From NCBI RefSeq assembly GCF_002150765.1, contig NZ_MUYM01000016.1, positions 124,001 through 188,000 on the forward strand: 64,000 nt of DNA, read 5' to 3'. The notes below the pieces were generated by a model. It saw nothing but the letters and a program-made list of their open reading frames with translations, was not told the DNA's origin and did not search any database. Positions 8,659 through 17,230 of this stretch are shown in pieces. Position 1 is the first letter of the stretch; each line of letters opens with the position of its first letter. The translations under genes were made by a program, and so were the position numbers. Source of the DNA: Lentzea kentuckyensis. GTDB taxonomy: Bacteria; Actinomycetota; Actinomycetes; Mycobacteriales; Pseudonocardiaceae.

Positions 8659-9300
8659 GTGCAGGTCCGGACCAGGCACACACCGACGTTCGGCGTGGCG
8701 AGACTCGTCCTCGCACCCGGCGAGCTGGTGCTGGTCGACCCGCTGACCATCGCGGCCACGAGCTACGGGCTCACGGTCGAGGTGAAAGGCGCGGGCGACA
8801 AGGCGGTAGCGCTGTGCACGGCGGGCGCGGAGGGCGGCTGGATCGACTCGGCCCCGGTGCTGCCCGGCGACCTGCACCTCGTCGAGCTCGACGGCGCGCA
8901 CGGCTGGTGCCTCGCCCGGCAGAGCTGGATCGCGTCGAGCAGCACGGTGGCGATGAACCCCGAGGCGCCGCCGATGAAAGCGCTCTTCGGCGGTGTCGAA
9001 GGCTTCCTGAACTACGCGCACGGCAAGGGCGCGGTGGTGCTCGCCTGTTACGGCGCGCTGGACCTCGTGACGCTCGAGGCGGGCGAGGCGGTGACCATCA
9101 GCAGCGATCACGTCGTAGCGTTCGCGGACACCGTGCAATGCCGCCTCCGGCCTTCCGCACCTGATGGCGCGCAATCGATTCCCACCGGCGAGGGCTTGGT
9201 GTTCGACTTTGCCGGTCCCGGTGCCGTGCTGACCCAGACGCGGGGACCCCGGCGACTCACCACCTGGTTGCGCGCCAACGGAGTCAGCTCGCGTTCATGA
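8659..9300 (+). CDS. AIM24 family protein
   Basis: A 213-residue protein of the AIM24/TIGR00266 beta-barrel family, whose bacterial function is unknown. It has Gly-rich repeated turns such as [12 protein letters not shown] and [21 protein letters not shown] and lacks a signal peptide or membrane segment. The start is set at GTG 8659 because GGAGG (8646-8650) lies eight bases upstream; earlier in-frame starts lack a ribosome site. It is divergent from moeA across 71 bp. The C-terminus ends in [14 protein letters not shown], a tail region common in AIM24 proteins. It is not obviously linked to its neighbours. Confidence 0.8.
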   Translation: MQVRTRHTPTFGVARLVLAPGELVLVDPLTIAATSYGLTVEVKGAGDKAVALCTAGAEGGWIDSAPVLPGDLHLVELDGAHGWCLARQSWIASSSTVAMNPEAPPMKALFGGVEGFLNYAHGKGAVVLACYGALDLVTLEAGEAVTISSDHVVAFADTVQCRLRPSAPDGAQSIPTGEGLVFDFAGPGAVLTQTRGPRRLTTWLRANGVSSRS

Positions 9301-9376
9301 CTCCGTAAGGAGGTATCCGCGTGACTTTTCTTCTCTTAGCGTTGCGTTCTGCTTGCGTGATCTGAAGGAGGACGCC

Positions 9377-9583
9377 TTGGCTCTCGGTACCGTCAAGTGG
9401 TTCAACTCCGAAAAGGGATACGGCTTCATCGCAACCGACGGCGGGCCCGACGTGTTCGTGCACTACTCGGCGATCCAGATGGAAGGTTTCCGGACCCTCT
9501 CCGAGGGCGACCGGGTGGAGTTCGAGGTGCAGGCCGGACGGGACGGACGCAGCCAGGCTTCGGACGTGCGCCGCGCCGGATGA
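9377..9583 (+). CDS. CspA-family cold-shock protein
   Basis: A 68-residue single-stranded nucleic-acid chaperone with one OB fold. Both RNA-binding motifs are visible: KGYGFIA (RNP1) and VFVHYSAI (RNP2), after the hallmark N-terminus LGTVKWFN. Translation probably begins at TTG 9377, because GAAGGAGGA sits six bases upstream and the product then matches the family end to end. The mature tail [14 protein letters not shown] is typical of actinobacterial Csp. The 76 bp upstream has no gene. A cold-responsive leader cannot be judged from sequence alone. Confidence 0.93.
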   Translation: MALGTVKWFNSEKGYGFIATDGGPDVFVHYSAIQMEGFRTLSEGDRVEFEVQAGRDGRSQASDVRRAG

Positions 9584-9651
9584 CGACGACCTGATCACAG
9601 CTTCGGCGAACCCTCCGCAAGTCGATCTCGCCGGACGTTAGGCTGCCTGGC

Positions 9652-10875
9652 GTGTCGGAGGACCTGAGCGGGCGGCGGATCGCGCATTACCGGATCGACG
9701 GCGTGCTCGGCCGCGGTGGCATGAGCGTGACCTACCGGGCCACGGACGTGAGACTTGGCCGCAAGGTGGCGCTCAAGGTCATCGGTGAGCACCTCGCACC
9801 CGACGCGGAGTTCCGCGAGCGGTTCGTCGACGAGGCGCGCAACACCTCCGCCATCGACCACGCGAACATCGTGCCGCTGTACGACTTCGACGAGGTCGAC
9901 GGCCTGCTGTACATCGCCATGCGGCTCGTGGACGGCCAGGACCTCGCCGGCCACATCAAGGAGGGGCCGCTCACCCCCGAGCGCACGCTGAGGCTGCTCG
10001 CGCAGGTCGCGGAAGCGCTCGACATGCTGCACGGCAAGGGCCTCGTGCACCTCGACGTGAAGCCGGCCAACGTCCTGGTGACCACCAAGGAAGGCGTGCG
10101 CGAGCACGTCTACGTCGCCGACTTCGGCCTGACCCGTCGCGGCGCCACCGGCCACCGCACTCGAACGGGTGATTTCCTCGGCTCGCCGACCTACGCGGCG
10201 CCGGAGCACCTGCGCGGCGAGCCCGTCGACGGCCGCACCGACCAGTACGCGCTGGCCTGCATGTTGTTCGCGTGTCTCTCCGGCCGTCCGCCGTTCCAGG
10301 GCGGCGTGCAGGAGGTCATCGCCGGCCACCTCGGCCAGGTCGTCCCGGCGTTGTCGCAGCTCGTGGCGTTGCCGCCGGCGATCGACGAGGTGATCCGCAA
10401 GGGCACCTCGAAGGACCCGTCGCAGCGGTACGCGAACTGCGCCGAGCTGGTGGCCGCCGCGCGCGTCGCTCTCGCCGGAGTCGCATTGGGCTCGGCTCCC
10501 GCTCAACTCGGACCCGCGTCCGGCTCGATCCCGGTGCAGACGCCGCAGTCCGGGCCGATGCCCGTGCAGCAGGGGCCGTACCAGGGCGGCTACCAGCAGC
10601 AGCCGTTGCAGGACCCGGTCCGGCTGCGCCCGCCGAACCAGGTGGGCGTGAGCGCGTTCACGTCGGGCAAGAAGGAACGGCCGGCCTGGTTGGCGCCGGT
10701 CATCGCGGCCGCGGTGGCGATCGTGGTGATCATCATCGTGGTCCTGATCCTGACGCCTCGGGACGAGCCCGCGCGCCAGCCCAAGACGAACTCCTCGCCG
10801 ACGCTGAACATCGGCGACGAGCCGACCTCGAAGAAGCCGCTGCCGACCTCTGTGCCGGTGCGCACCTCCCGCTGA
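9652..10875 (+). CDS. Membrane-anchored Ser/Thr protein kinase
   Basis: A 407-residue Hanks-type kinase. The kinase domain (about 10-275) has the Gly loop LGRGGMSVTYRA, catalytic HLDVKPANV (about residue 133, with LD instead of RD), DFG (about 158) and APEHLRG. Pro/Gln-rich linker follows, then one membrane segment (about 344-366) and a short extracytoplasmic tail of about 40 residues with no PASTA or other sensor domain. The HLD motif instead of HRD suggests regulation that does not depend on activation-loop phosphorylation (inference). The start is GTG 9652. It lies immediately upstream of the groEL control region, but no terminator is visible. Confidence 0.93.
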   Translation: MSEDLSGRRIAHYRIDGVLGRGGMSVTYRATDVRLGRKVALKVIGEHLAPDAEFRERFVDEARNTSAIDHANIVPLYDFDEVDGLLYIAMRLVDGQDLAGHIKEGPLTPERTLRLLAQVAEALDMLHGKGLVHLDVKPANVLVTTKEGVREHVYVADFGLTRRGATGHRTRTGDFLGSPTYAAPEHLRGEPVDGRTDQYALACMLFACLSGRPPFQGGVQEVIAGHLGQVVPALSQLVALPPAIDEVIRKGTSKDPSQRYANCAELVAAARVALAGVALGSAPAQLGPASGSIPVQTPQSGPMPVQQGPYQGGYQQQPLQDPVRLRPPNQVGVSAFTSGKKERPAWLAPVIAAAVAIVVIIIVVLILTPRDEPARQPKTNSSPTLNIGDEPTSKKPLPTSVPVRTSR

Positions 10876-10891
10876 GTTCGGCCCCGGTTCG

Positions 10892-10952
10892 CTTGCACTC
10901 GCCGTGTCCGAGTGCTAAACACGAACTAGCACTCGGCTCGGTCGAGTGCCAG
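10892..10952 (+). promoter_or_regulatory. Two tandem CIRCE elements (HrcA operators) and promoter
   Basis: Two inverted repeats with the exact nine-base CIRCE spacer are seen. Copy 1 (10892-10918) is CTTGCACTC-N9-GAGTGCTAA; copy 2 (10926-10952) is CTAGCACTC-N9-GAGTGCCAG. Against consensus TTAGCACTC-N9-GAGTGCTAA, copy 1 has a perfect right arm and copy 2 a near-perfect left arm. TTGCAC (10893) and TAAACA (10916) are spaced 17 bp apart and could be the -35 and -10, so HrcA bound at copy 1 would cover the promoter. The remaining leader to the groEL start (about 150 bp) contains no gene. Confidence 0.9.
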
Positions 10953-10987
10953 AGAAGTGAGCTAGGGCGGTGAGGCAACTCCGTTGA

Positions 10988-12724
<1,737 letters not shown>

Positions 12725-12745
12725 GTCCCGCCGCTTGATTGCTCT

Positions 12746-12781
12746 GAAGGGCCCGGCTCGCTTCGGCGAGCCGGGCCCTTC
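12746..12781. terminator. groEL terminator hairpin
   Basis: A perfect 16 bp stem (GAAGGGCCCGGCTCGC paired with its reverse complement) with a TTCG tetraloop lies 22 bp after the groEL stop codon. It also faces the end of the convergent LysR gene, so it may act in both directions. Confidence 0.9.
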
Positions 12782-12803
12782 GGCATTTCTGCTTCGCCCA
12801 GGG

Positions 12804-13736
12804 TCACGCCCTCGCCGCCACCGCCCAGGAAGGCCGCCACACCGGTCCGGTGAGCGGCGGCAGTCCCGCGAGATGCTCGATGACCCCGCGCAGCCGCGGA
12901 TGCGGGCTCGCGCTGGGCAACATCAACGAGATCGGGTACGCGATCGTCGGATTCACCACCGGGATGCGCCGCAGGTCGTGCCCGGCAGGCCAGGTGTACC
13001 GGTCGCGCGAGCCGACCAGGGTCGCCACCTCGGCGGACTCCGCGAGGGTGTCGAGCAGCACCTCGTCCCCGAAGTGCGGGCCGGCCGCGTCGACCCGGAG
13101 GTCGAACGTCGTGACGAGCTCGTCGTAGAACTCCGCCCACTCGCTGCGCGGCGCGATGCCAGGTACCCAGATCCGGAACTCGCCCAGTTGTGCCGGGGTC
13201 ACCGTGCGCGCCGACGCGAGCGGGTGGTGCGGGCCGACCAGCAACTCGGCCGGTGAGTCGAAGGCGTGGATCATCCGCACGCCGGGTGGCAGCGCGGCCG
13301 GATCGACGACGGAACGGAACGACGCGTCGACCTTGCCCGCCGCGACCTGGGCGGCCACCTCGTGCGGGTCGTTGAGCCGGAGCGAGGTCACGTCCAGCTC
13401 GACACCGGGGTTCGATCGCCAGTACTCGTGCAGCACCACGGCCTGAGCGCTGCGCAAGCCGAGTACGTCGATCCGCAGGGCCCGCGGCCGGAGCGCGGCG
13501 ATCGCGCGGTCGACACCTGCCACGACGGTACGTGCGTGCGGGAGGAACGCCCTGCCGTCGGGCGTCAGTTCCACGCCGCGTGCGGTGCGGACGAAGAGGC
13601 GGACCTCCAGTTCTCGTTCCAGGGCGGCGATCCGCTTCGAGACGGCCTGCTGGGTCACGCCCAGCTCGTCGGCGGTGCGCTGCACCTGGCCCAGCTCGGC
13701 CGCCACGACGAACGAACGCACTGCCTCGGAGTCCAC
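12804..13736 (-). CDS. LysR-family transcriptional regulator
   Basis: A 310-residue regulator. The N-terminal winged helix-turn-helix (about 1-60) reads SFVVAAELGQVQRTADELG then TQQAVSKRIAALERELE, typical LysR. The remainder is the periplasmic-binding-protein-like effector domain. The start is GTG 13736. It is divergent from the MFS transporter gene across 92 bp that contain a perfect dyad (13756-13770), so it probably controls that exporter in response to an unknown ligand. Its end converges on the groEL terminator. Confidence 0.92.
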   Translation of the reverse strand: MDSEAVRSFVVAAELGQVQRTADELGVTQQAVSKRIAALERELEVRLFVRTARGVELTPDGRAFLPHARTVVAGVDRAIAALRPRALRIDVLGLRSAQAVVLHEYWRSNPGVELDVTSLRLNDPHEVAAQVAAGKVDASFRSVVDPAALPPGVRMIHAFDSPAELLVGPHHPLASARTVTPAQLGEFRIWVPGIAPRSEWAEFYDELVTTFDLRVDAAGPHFGDEVLLDTLAESAEVATLVGSRDRYTWPAGHDLRRIPVVNPTIAYPISLMLPSASPHPRLRGVIEHLAGLPPLTGPVWRPSWAVAARA

Positions 13737-13755
13737 CGAACCACCCTAAGCACGG

Positions 13756-13770
13756 ACAACCGATGGTTGT
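13756..13770. promoter_or_regulatory. Dyad operator in the lysR-MFS intergenic region
   Basis: ACAACC-GAT-GGTTGT is a perfect interrupted palindrome placed 20 bp upstream of the lysR start, and an extra half site CGGTTGT lies about 15 bp further on, nearer the MFS gene. A dyad plus half site in a divergent promoter is the usual arrangement for LysR-type autorepression and activation. Binding is inferred from position only. Confidence 0.5.
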
Positions 13771-13828
13771 GGCGCGCCGGGAGACGGTTGTTTGATCTTG
13801 CCTGGAGCCGGCGAGTGGGATCTGAGGC

Positions 13829-15043
13829 GTGACTTCCGGGTTCCGCTGGCTTTGGTCCGCCTACGCCATCAGCACGTACGGCACGTGGCTCGCGTTCGGG
13901 GCGTTTCCGCTCATCGCGGTGCAGGTACTGCACGTGTCGGCGTTCGAGGTCTCGCTGCTGGAAGCGGCCGGCCTGGCGGTCGCGGCGCTCGTCGCGTTCC
14001 CTCTCGGACCGTGGGGCGAGCGCAGGGCCAAGCGTCCGGTGATGGTCGCGATGGACCTCGTCAGGTTCTTCGCTCTGGTGAGCCTGCCGATCGCGCACTT
14101 CGCCGGTCTGCTGACGTACGGCCAGCTGCTGATCGTCTCGGTCGTGTGCGGCGCCGCCAACATCGCCTTCAGCGCCGCGTCCGGCGCGTACTTGAAGCAC
14201 CTCGTCCCGAAGGACCGGCTGCTCGCGGCGAACGGGAGGTTCGAGAGCACGAGCTGGGCGGCGACCGCGGCCGGTCCGCCGCTCGGTGGCGCGCTGATCG
14301 GGCTGCTCGGCCCTGTCGTCACCGTTCTCGTCGACGCCGTCAGCTACCTGTTGTCGGCGTTCGCGGTCCGGCGCATCCGGGGCAGCGATGTCGCGACTAC
14401 CAGCACCGGCAGGACCGACCTGCTGGCCGGCTGGCGGTTGATCCGCCGCGATCACGTGTTGCTGCGGCTGTTCCTGAACTCCGTGACGGTCGGCGGCCTG
14501 ATCATGGCCACGGCCCCGCTCATGGCGGTACTGCTGCTCGGCGAGTACGGGTTCCCGGCGTGGCAGTACGGCCTCGCCTTCGGTCTCCCGGCACTGGGCG
14601 GCCTCGCGGGCGCCAGGCTGTCCGCGCGGCTGGTCGGGCGCTACGGCCGGCAGCGGGTCATGGCCGTGTCCGGCTGGCTGCGGTCGGTCTTCCCGCTCGG
14701 GCTCGCGTTCGTCCAGCCCGGCGTTCCCGGACTCGTCACGGTGATCGTCGTCGAGGGCCTGTTGATCACGTGCATGGGTGTCTTCAACCCGATCTACGCG
14801 ACCGAGCGCCTGCACCGGACCCCCGCGGGCCACGCCACCAGGGTTCTCAGCACGTGGAGCGTCGCCACCAAACTCACGCAGGCCGCGTTGATGGTGGTGT
14901 GGGGCGTGCTCGCGACGTGCACGAGTCCGCTCGCCGCGATCACCATTTCCGGCGTGCTGCTGCTCGGCACTCCGCTGCTGCTGCCGAGGCACGCCAAGAC
15001 CTCAAACCCCAGAAACCCCAGTTCTCCCGCTGTTAAAGCATGA
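13829..15043 (+). CDS. MFS transporter, probable exporter
   Basis: A 404-residue polytopic membrane protein with about 12 hydrophobic segments. It belongs to the DHA3-like major facilitator group (N-terminus FRWLWSAYAISTYGTWLAFG, loop PLGPWGERRAKRPVM between segments 2 and 3, resembling motif A). Members export drugs or siderophores using proton gradients; the substrate here is unknown. The start is GTG 13829. The divergent LysR gene is the likely regulator. It overlaps the end of the convergent sigma-partner gene by 11 bp. Confidence 0.88.
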   Translation: MTSGFRWLWSAYAISTYGTWLAFGAFPLIAVQVLHVSAFEVSLLEAAGLAVAALVAFPLGPWGERRAKRPVMVAMDLVRFFALVSLPIAHFAGLLTYGQLLIVSVVCGAANIAFSAASGAYLKHLVPKDRLLAANGRFESTSWAATAAGPPLGGALIGLLGPVVTVLVDAVSYLLSAFAVRRIRGSDVATTSTGRTDLLAGWRLIRRDHVLLRLFLNSVTVGGLIMATAPLMAVLLLGEYGFPAWQYGLAFGLPALGGLAGARLSARLVGRYGRQRVMAVSGWLRSVFPLGLAFVQPGVPGLVTVIVVEGLLITCMGVFNPIYATERLHRTPAGHATRVLSTWSVATKLTQAALMVVWGVLATCTSPLAAITISGVLLLGTPLLLPRHAKTSNPRNPSSPAVKA

Positions 15044-15518
15044 TCGTCGGTGTCACCACTGTCCGGCCCGGTTCGCCGCGCGAGTTCACCAAGTGCACCA
15101 GGATCTGCGTGGTCCCGGCCGGCACGTCCGGCAGCACGAAGCGGCCGCCGTCGTCCGCGCGCGTGCTCGTGGACTTGTGGTCGGCCACTCTGACCTCGAC
15201 CTCGTGCTCCCCAGCCGGGACCAGCCACCCGTCGATGCGATGGCGAGACCCGGTCGAGGTGAAGTTCACCATCAGGGTGAGGTTGTCGACGGTGAACGTG
15301 ATCGTGCCGGTCTGTCCGCCGCGCACACCGGCGAACGAGCCCGCGCGTTCCCACCGGGCGACTTCCACGTCCAGGGATTCCAAGGCGATCGCGAACTTCA
15401 CCCGGTCCACCAGGTCGGCGGGCGGTGGGTCCAGTTCGTCCACGAGCCTGTTCAGTTCGGAGAGGACGGCGGTGTCCTCAAGGCCCCTGCGGTCGTCGCG
15501 CGGGTCGATCTCGTTCAC
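15033..15518 (-). CDS. Sigma-factor partner protein of unknown function
   Basis: A 161-residue protein without signal peptide or membrane segment. The N-terminal half is helical and acidic (LSELNRLVDELDPPPADLVD, then a segment ending LDVEVARWERAG). The C-terminal half has beta-rich carboxypeptidase-regulatory/Ig-like character (HRIDGWLVPAGEHEVEVRV, GGRFVLPDVPAGTTQILVHL). The GTG at 15518 overlaps the sigma-factor stop (GTGA) and has GGAGG upstream, so the two are translationally coupled. It is not a recognisable anti-sigma factor: no zinc-binding HxxxCxxC motif is seen. From memory, similar pairs in actinobacteria are often followed by a CHAT-domain protein gene, which is absent here. Confidence 0.7.
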   Translation of the reverse strand: MNEIDPRDDRRGLEDTAVLSELNRLVDELDPPPADLVDRVKFAIALESLDVEVARWERAGSFAGVRGGQTGTITFTVDNLTLMVNFTSTGSRHRIDGWLVPAGEHEVEVRVADHKSTSTRADDGGRFVLPDVPAGTTQILVHLVNSRGEPGRTVVTPTIML

Positions 15519-16120
15519 CGCGATCCTCCTTCCGTCTCCAGGTAGTTGCGCAGCAGTGTCAGACACCGTCCCCTGGTCGGACCGATGCTGCCGTGGGGCA
15601 TGGCCAGGGCCTCGGCGACTGCTCGGTACTCCGCGCGCCCCGCGAGCACGGTGAGTCGAAGCAGTTCCTGGCACCTCGTGGTCAGGCGGCCGAACGCGAG
15701 CCACAACCTGCGGTCGCGGTCGTCCATCAGCGTCACGTCCTCGGGCAGGCCGGTGTCGGACTCGAGCTGTTCGGCGAATTCGTCGGACAGGTGCGTTTCA
15801 CGCTTGTTGGGTGTCCAGGTTCGGCGTGCTTCACGCCTCGTCGTGACCACCAGGTAGCCGACCAGGGCTTTTGGCTCGTTGATGTTCTCGATGTTCTTCA
15901 AGAACGCGAGCCACACGGTTTGCACGACGTCTTCCGCGGCGGCCCTGTCCAGGCCCTGGCCGCGGGCGACGTGCCACAGCAGTGGGGTCAGCTCGGTCAC
16001 GAGGACGTCCAGCGCGTGACGGTTGCCCTCACGTGCGGCCGCCACGCACACCGCGTGCCGTTCGGTGCCCTCAAGCCCGTCCCACGGCGGACGGTCATCC
16101 GCCGTGTGCAGCTCGTCCAT
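15515..16120 (-). CDS. ECF-type RNA polymerase sigma factor
   Basis: A 201-residue sigma-70 family factor. Region 2 (about 40-105) contains LLWHVARGQGLDRAAAEDVV and a VWLAFLKNI segment typical of promoter -10 recognition. Region 4 (about 135-190) contains LTTRCQELLRL and a helix-turn-helix AVAEALAMPHGSIGPTRGRC. The ATG at 16120 is preferred because GGAGG lies six bases upstream; an ATG at 16201 would add 27 residues of no similarity. It is coupled to the partner gene behind it. The regulated genes are unknown. Region 2-4 order and length fit an ECF factor. Confidence 0.9.
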   Translation of the reverse strand: MDELHTADDRPPWDGLEGTERHAVCVAAAREGNRHALDVLVTELTPLLWHVARGQGLDRAAAEDVVQTVWLAFLKNIENINEPKALVGYLVVTTRREARRTWTPNKRETHLSDEFAEQLESDTGLPEDVTLMDDRDRRLWLAFGRLTTRCQELLRLTVLAGRAEYRAVAEALAMPHGSIGPTRGRCLTLLRNYLETEGGSR

Positions 16121-16256
16121 GCAGCACCTCCGATCGGCCGCCCTGTCAGCGCCGTCCGCCAACTCATGAAGGGCTGACTGGGCGGTAGATACCAAATTCA
16201 CTCGAATGGAGCAGTATCACCGCCACGTCGGACCTCATCTTCCTCCGGGTACGCCA

Positions 16257-16291
16257 GCGGCCCGTGATTCCCCCTCCGAGTCACGGGCCGC
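16257..16291. other. Perfect hairpin in the gene-free stretch 16121-16492
   Basis: The 370 bp between the sigma factor and cutC contains no convincing gene; a 101-codon frame at 16206 has no ribosome site and atypical composition. It does contain a perfect 11 bp inverted repeat (GCGGCCCGTGA and TCACGGGCCGC) with a 13-base loop. No transcribed gene ends here on either strand, so it is not an obvious terminator. It could be an operator for the sigma gene or part of a small RNA. Confidence 0.45.
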
Positions 16292-16480
16292 CAGTGTTGG
16301 GAGCCTGTGCCGGCCGGCACCCCTCGAACCGACCGACACGTGCTCCACGCCTGAACTGAGCGCTCACTGGAAAAGAGCGGAACTCAGGCGAGCAGATACA
16401 ACGCTTCAGACGCACGAACCACCATTCTCGCTCCGGATTCACGAAAGCACATGTCGCGGCCGTGTTCCCGAATCGCCGTT

Positions 16481-16494
16481 ATGGTCTAGACCAT
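16481..16494. promoter_or_regulatory. DasR-type dre palindrome over the cutC start
   Basis: ATGGTCTAGACCAT is a perfect 14 bp palindrome. Its core TGGTCTAGACCA is the DasR responsive element known from Streptomyces. The ATG start of cutC (16493) lies inside its right arm. TATGGT (16480-16485) could be a -10 hexamer for a leaderless transcript starting near the ATG, which would put the repressor directly on the promoter. No DasR gene is in the window. Confidence 0.8.
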
Positions 16495-17152
16495 GCCGAT
16501 TCTCGAAGTGATCGCACTGAACGCGAAGGACGCCGAGGCTGCGCAGGCGGGCGGCGCGCACCGGCTGGAACTGGTCGCCGAGATGGCCTCCGACGGCCTG
16601 ACCCCGTCCGTCGCCACCTTCAGGGAGGTGCGGAACGCGACCGATCTGCCCGTCCGCGTGATGCTCAGGGACGCGGAGGGGTTCGCGCCCCGCAACCTCA
16701 AGCAGCTGCGCCGGCAGGCCTGGGAGCTCAGGGAGGCGGGCGCCACCGAGTTCGTCCTGGGCTTCCTCGACGCCGAGGGGGAGATCGACGAGGGCGTCAC
16801 GCTCAACCTGGTCACCGAACTGGAGGGCTGCGCCTGGACGTTCCACCGCGCGCTCGACAACTCCGCGGACGTGTTCCGGTCCTGGGTGGTCGCGCAGACC
16901 CTCGGGTGCGACACGGTGCTGGCCGCCGGCAGCCCCAAGGGGGTCGAGGACGGCATCGAGAACCTGAAGAAGCTGGTCGCCCAGGCTCCTCCCGCGCTGC
17001 TCGTCGGCGGCGGACTGCAAACGCGCCACGTCGAAGAACTGCTGGCAGCGGGCGTGAGCGGATTTCACGTTGGCAGCGCGGTCCGTCCTTCGGGGTGGGA
17101 TTCGCCGGTCGACTCCGCCTCGGTCCGGGAATGGGTCAATCGTCTGGTCTAG
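16493..17152 (+). CDS. cutC: CutC family TIM-barrel protein
   Basis: A 219-residue TIM-barrel protein of the CutC family, historically linked to copper homeostasis, although the biochemical role is unproven. Typical blocks: LEVIALNAKDAEAAQAGGAHR, LELVAEMASDGLTPS, VRVMLRD and HVGSAVRPSG. No ribosome site precedes the ATG, and an in-frame stop lies just upstream, so this is the only start and the mRNA may be leaderless. DasR-like palindromes cover both the start codon and the stop codon (TAG at 17150). It lies 78 bp before the das operon on the same strand. Position and operators argue for a role in amino-sugar use rather than copper (inference). Confidence 0.9.
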   Translation: MPILEVIALNAKDAEAAQAGGAHRLELVAEMASDGLTPSVATFREVRNATDLPVRVMLRDAEGFAPRNLKQLRRQAWELREAGATEFVLGFLDAEGEIDEGVTLNLVTELEGCAWTFHRALDNSADVFRSWVVAQTLGCDTVLAAGSPKGVEDGIENLKKLVAQAPPALLVGGGLQTRHVEELLAAGVSGFHVGSAVRPSGWDSPVDSASVREWVNRLV

Positions 17153-17178
17153 ACCCTTGCCCTGGACCGTTCTACAGT
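17144..17178 (+). promoter_or_regulatory. DasR-type dre and promoter of the das operon
   Basis: CTGGTCTAGACCC (17144-17156) has a perfect palindromic core GGTCTAGACC and matches the DasR element in 12 of 13 positions. It spans the cutC stop codon. TAGACC (17150-17155) and TACAGT (17173-17178) are 17 bp apart and resemble actinobacterial -35 and -10 boxes, so DasR binding would block the -35. The predicted start of transcription is about 45 bp before the dasA ATG. Confidence 0.75.
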
Positions 17179-17230
17179 CACGTTGCTTCCTGTGAAATGG
17201 CCGTTGCAACATGTGCAATCGGAGGGCGCG

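Noticed and set aside
10905..10934. GAGTGCTAA-N7-CTAGCACTC as a third CIRCE
   Set aside because: Arms are in the reverse order and the spacer is seven, not nine; it arises from the two adjacent genuine elements.
16206..16511. 101-codon frame before cutC
   Set aside because: No ribosome site, no similarity, runs through the hairpin and into cutC in a different frame.
17183..17230. TTG 17183 as the dasA start
   Set aside because: It would place 16 non-signal residues before a good lipoprotein signal; ATG 17231 has GGAGGG at the right distance.
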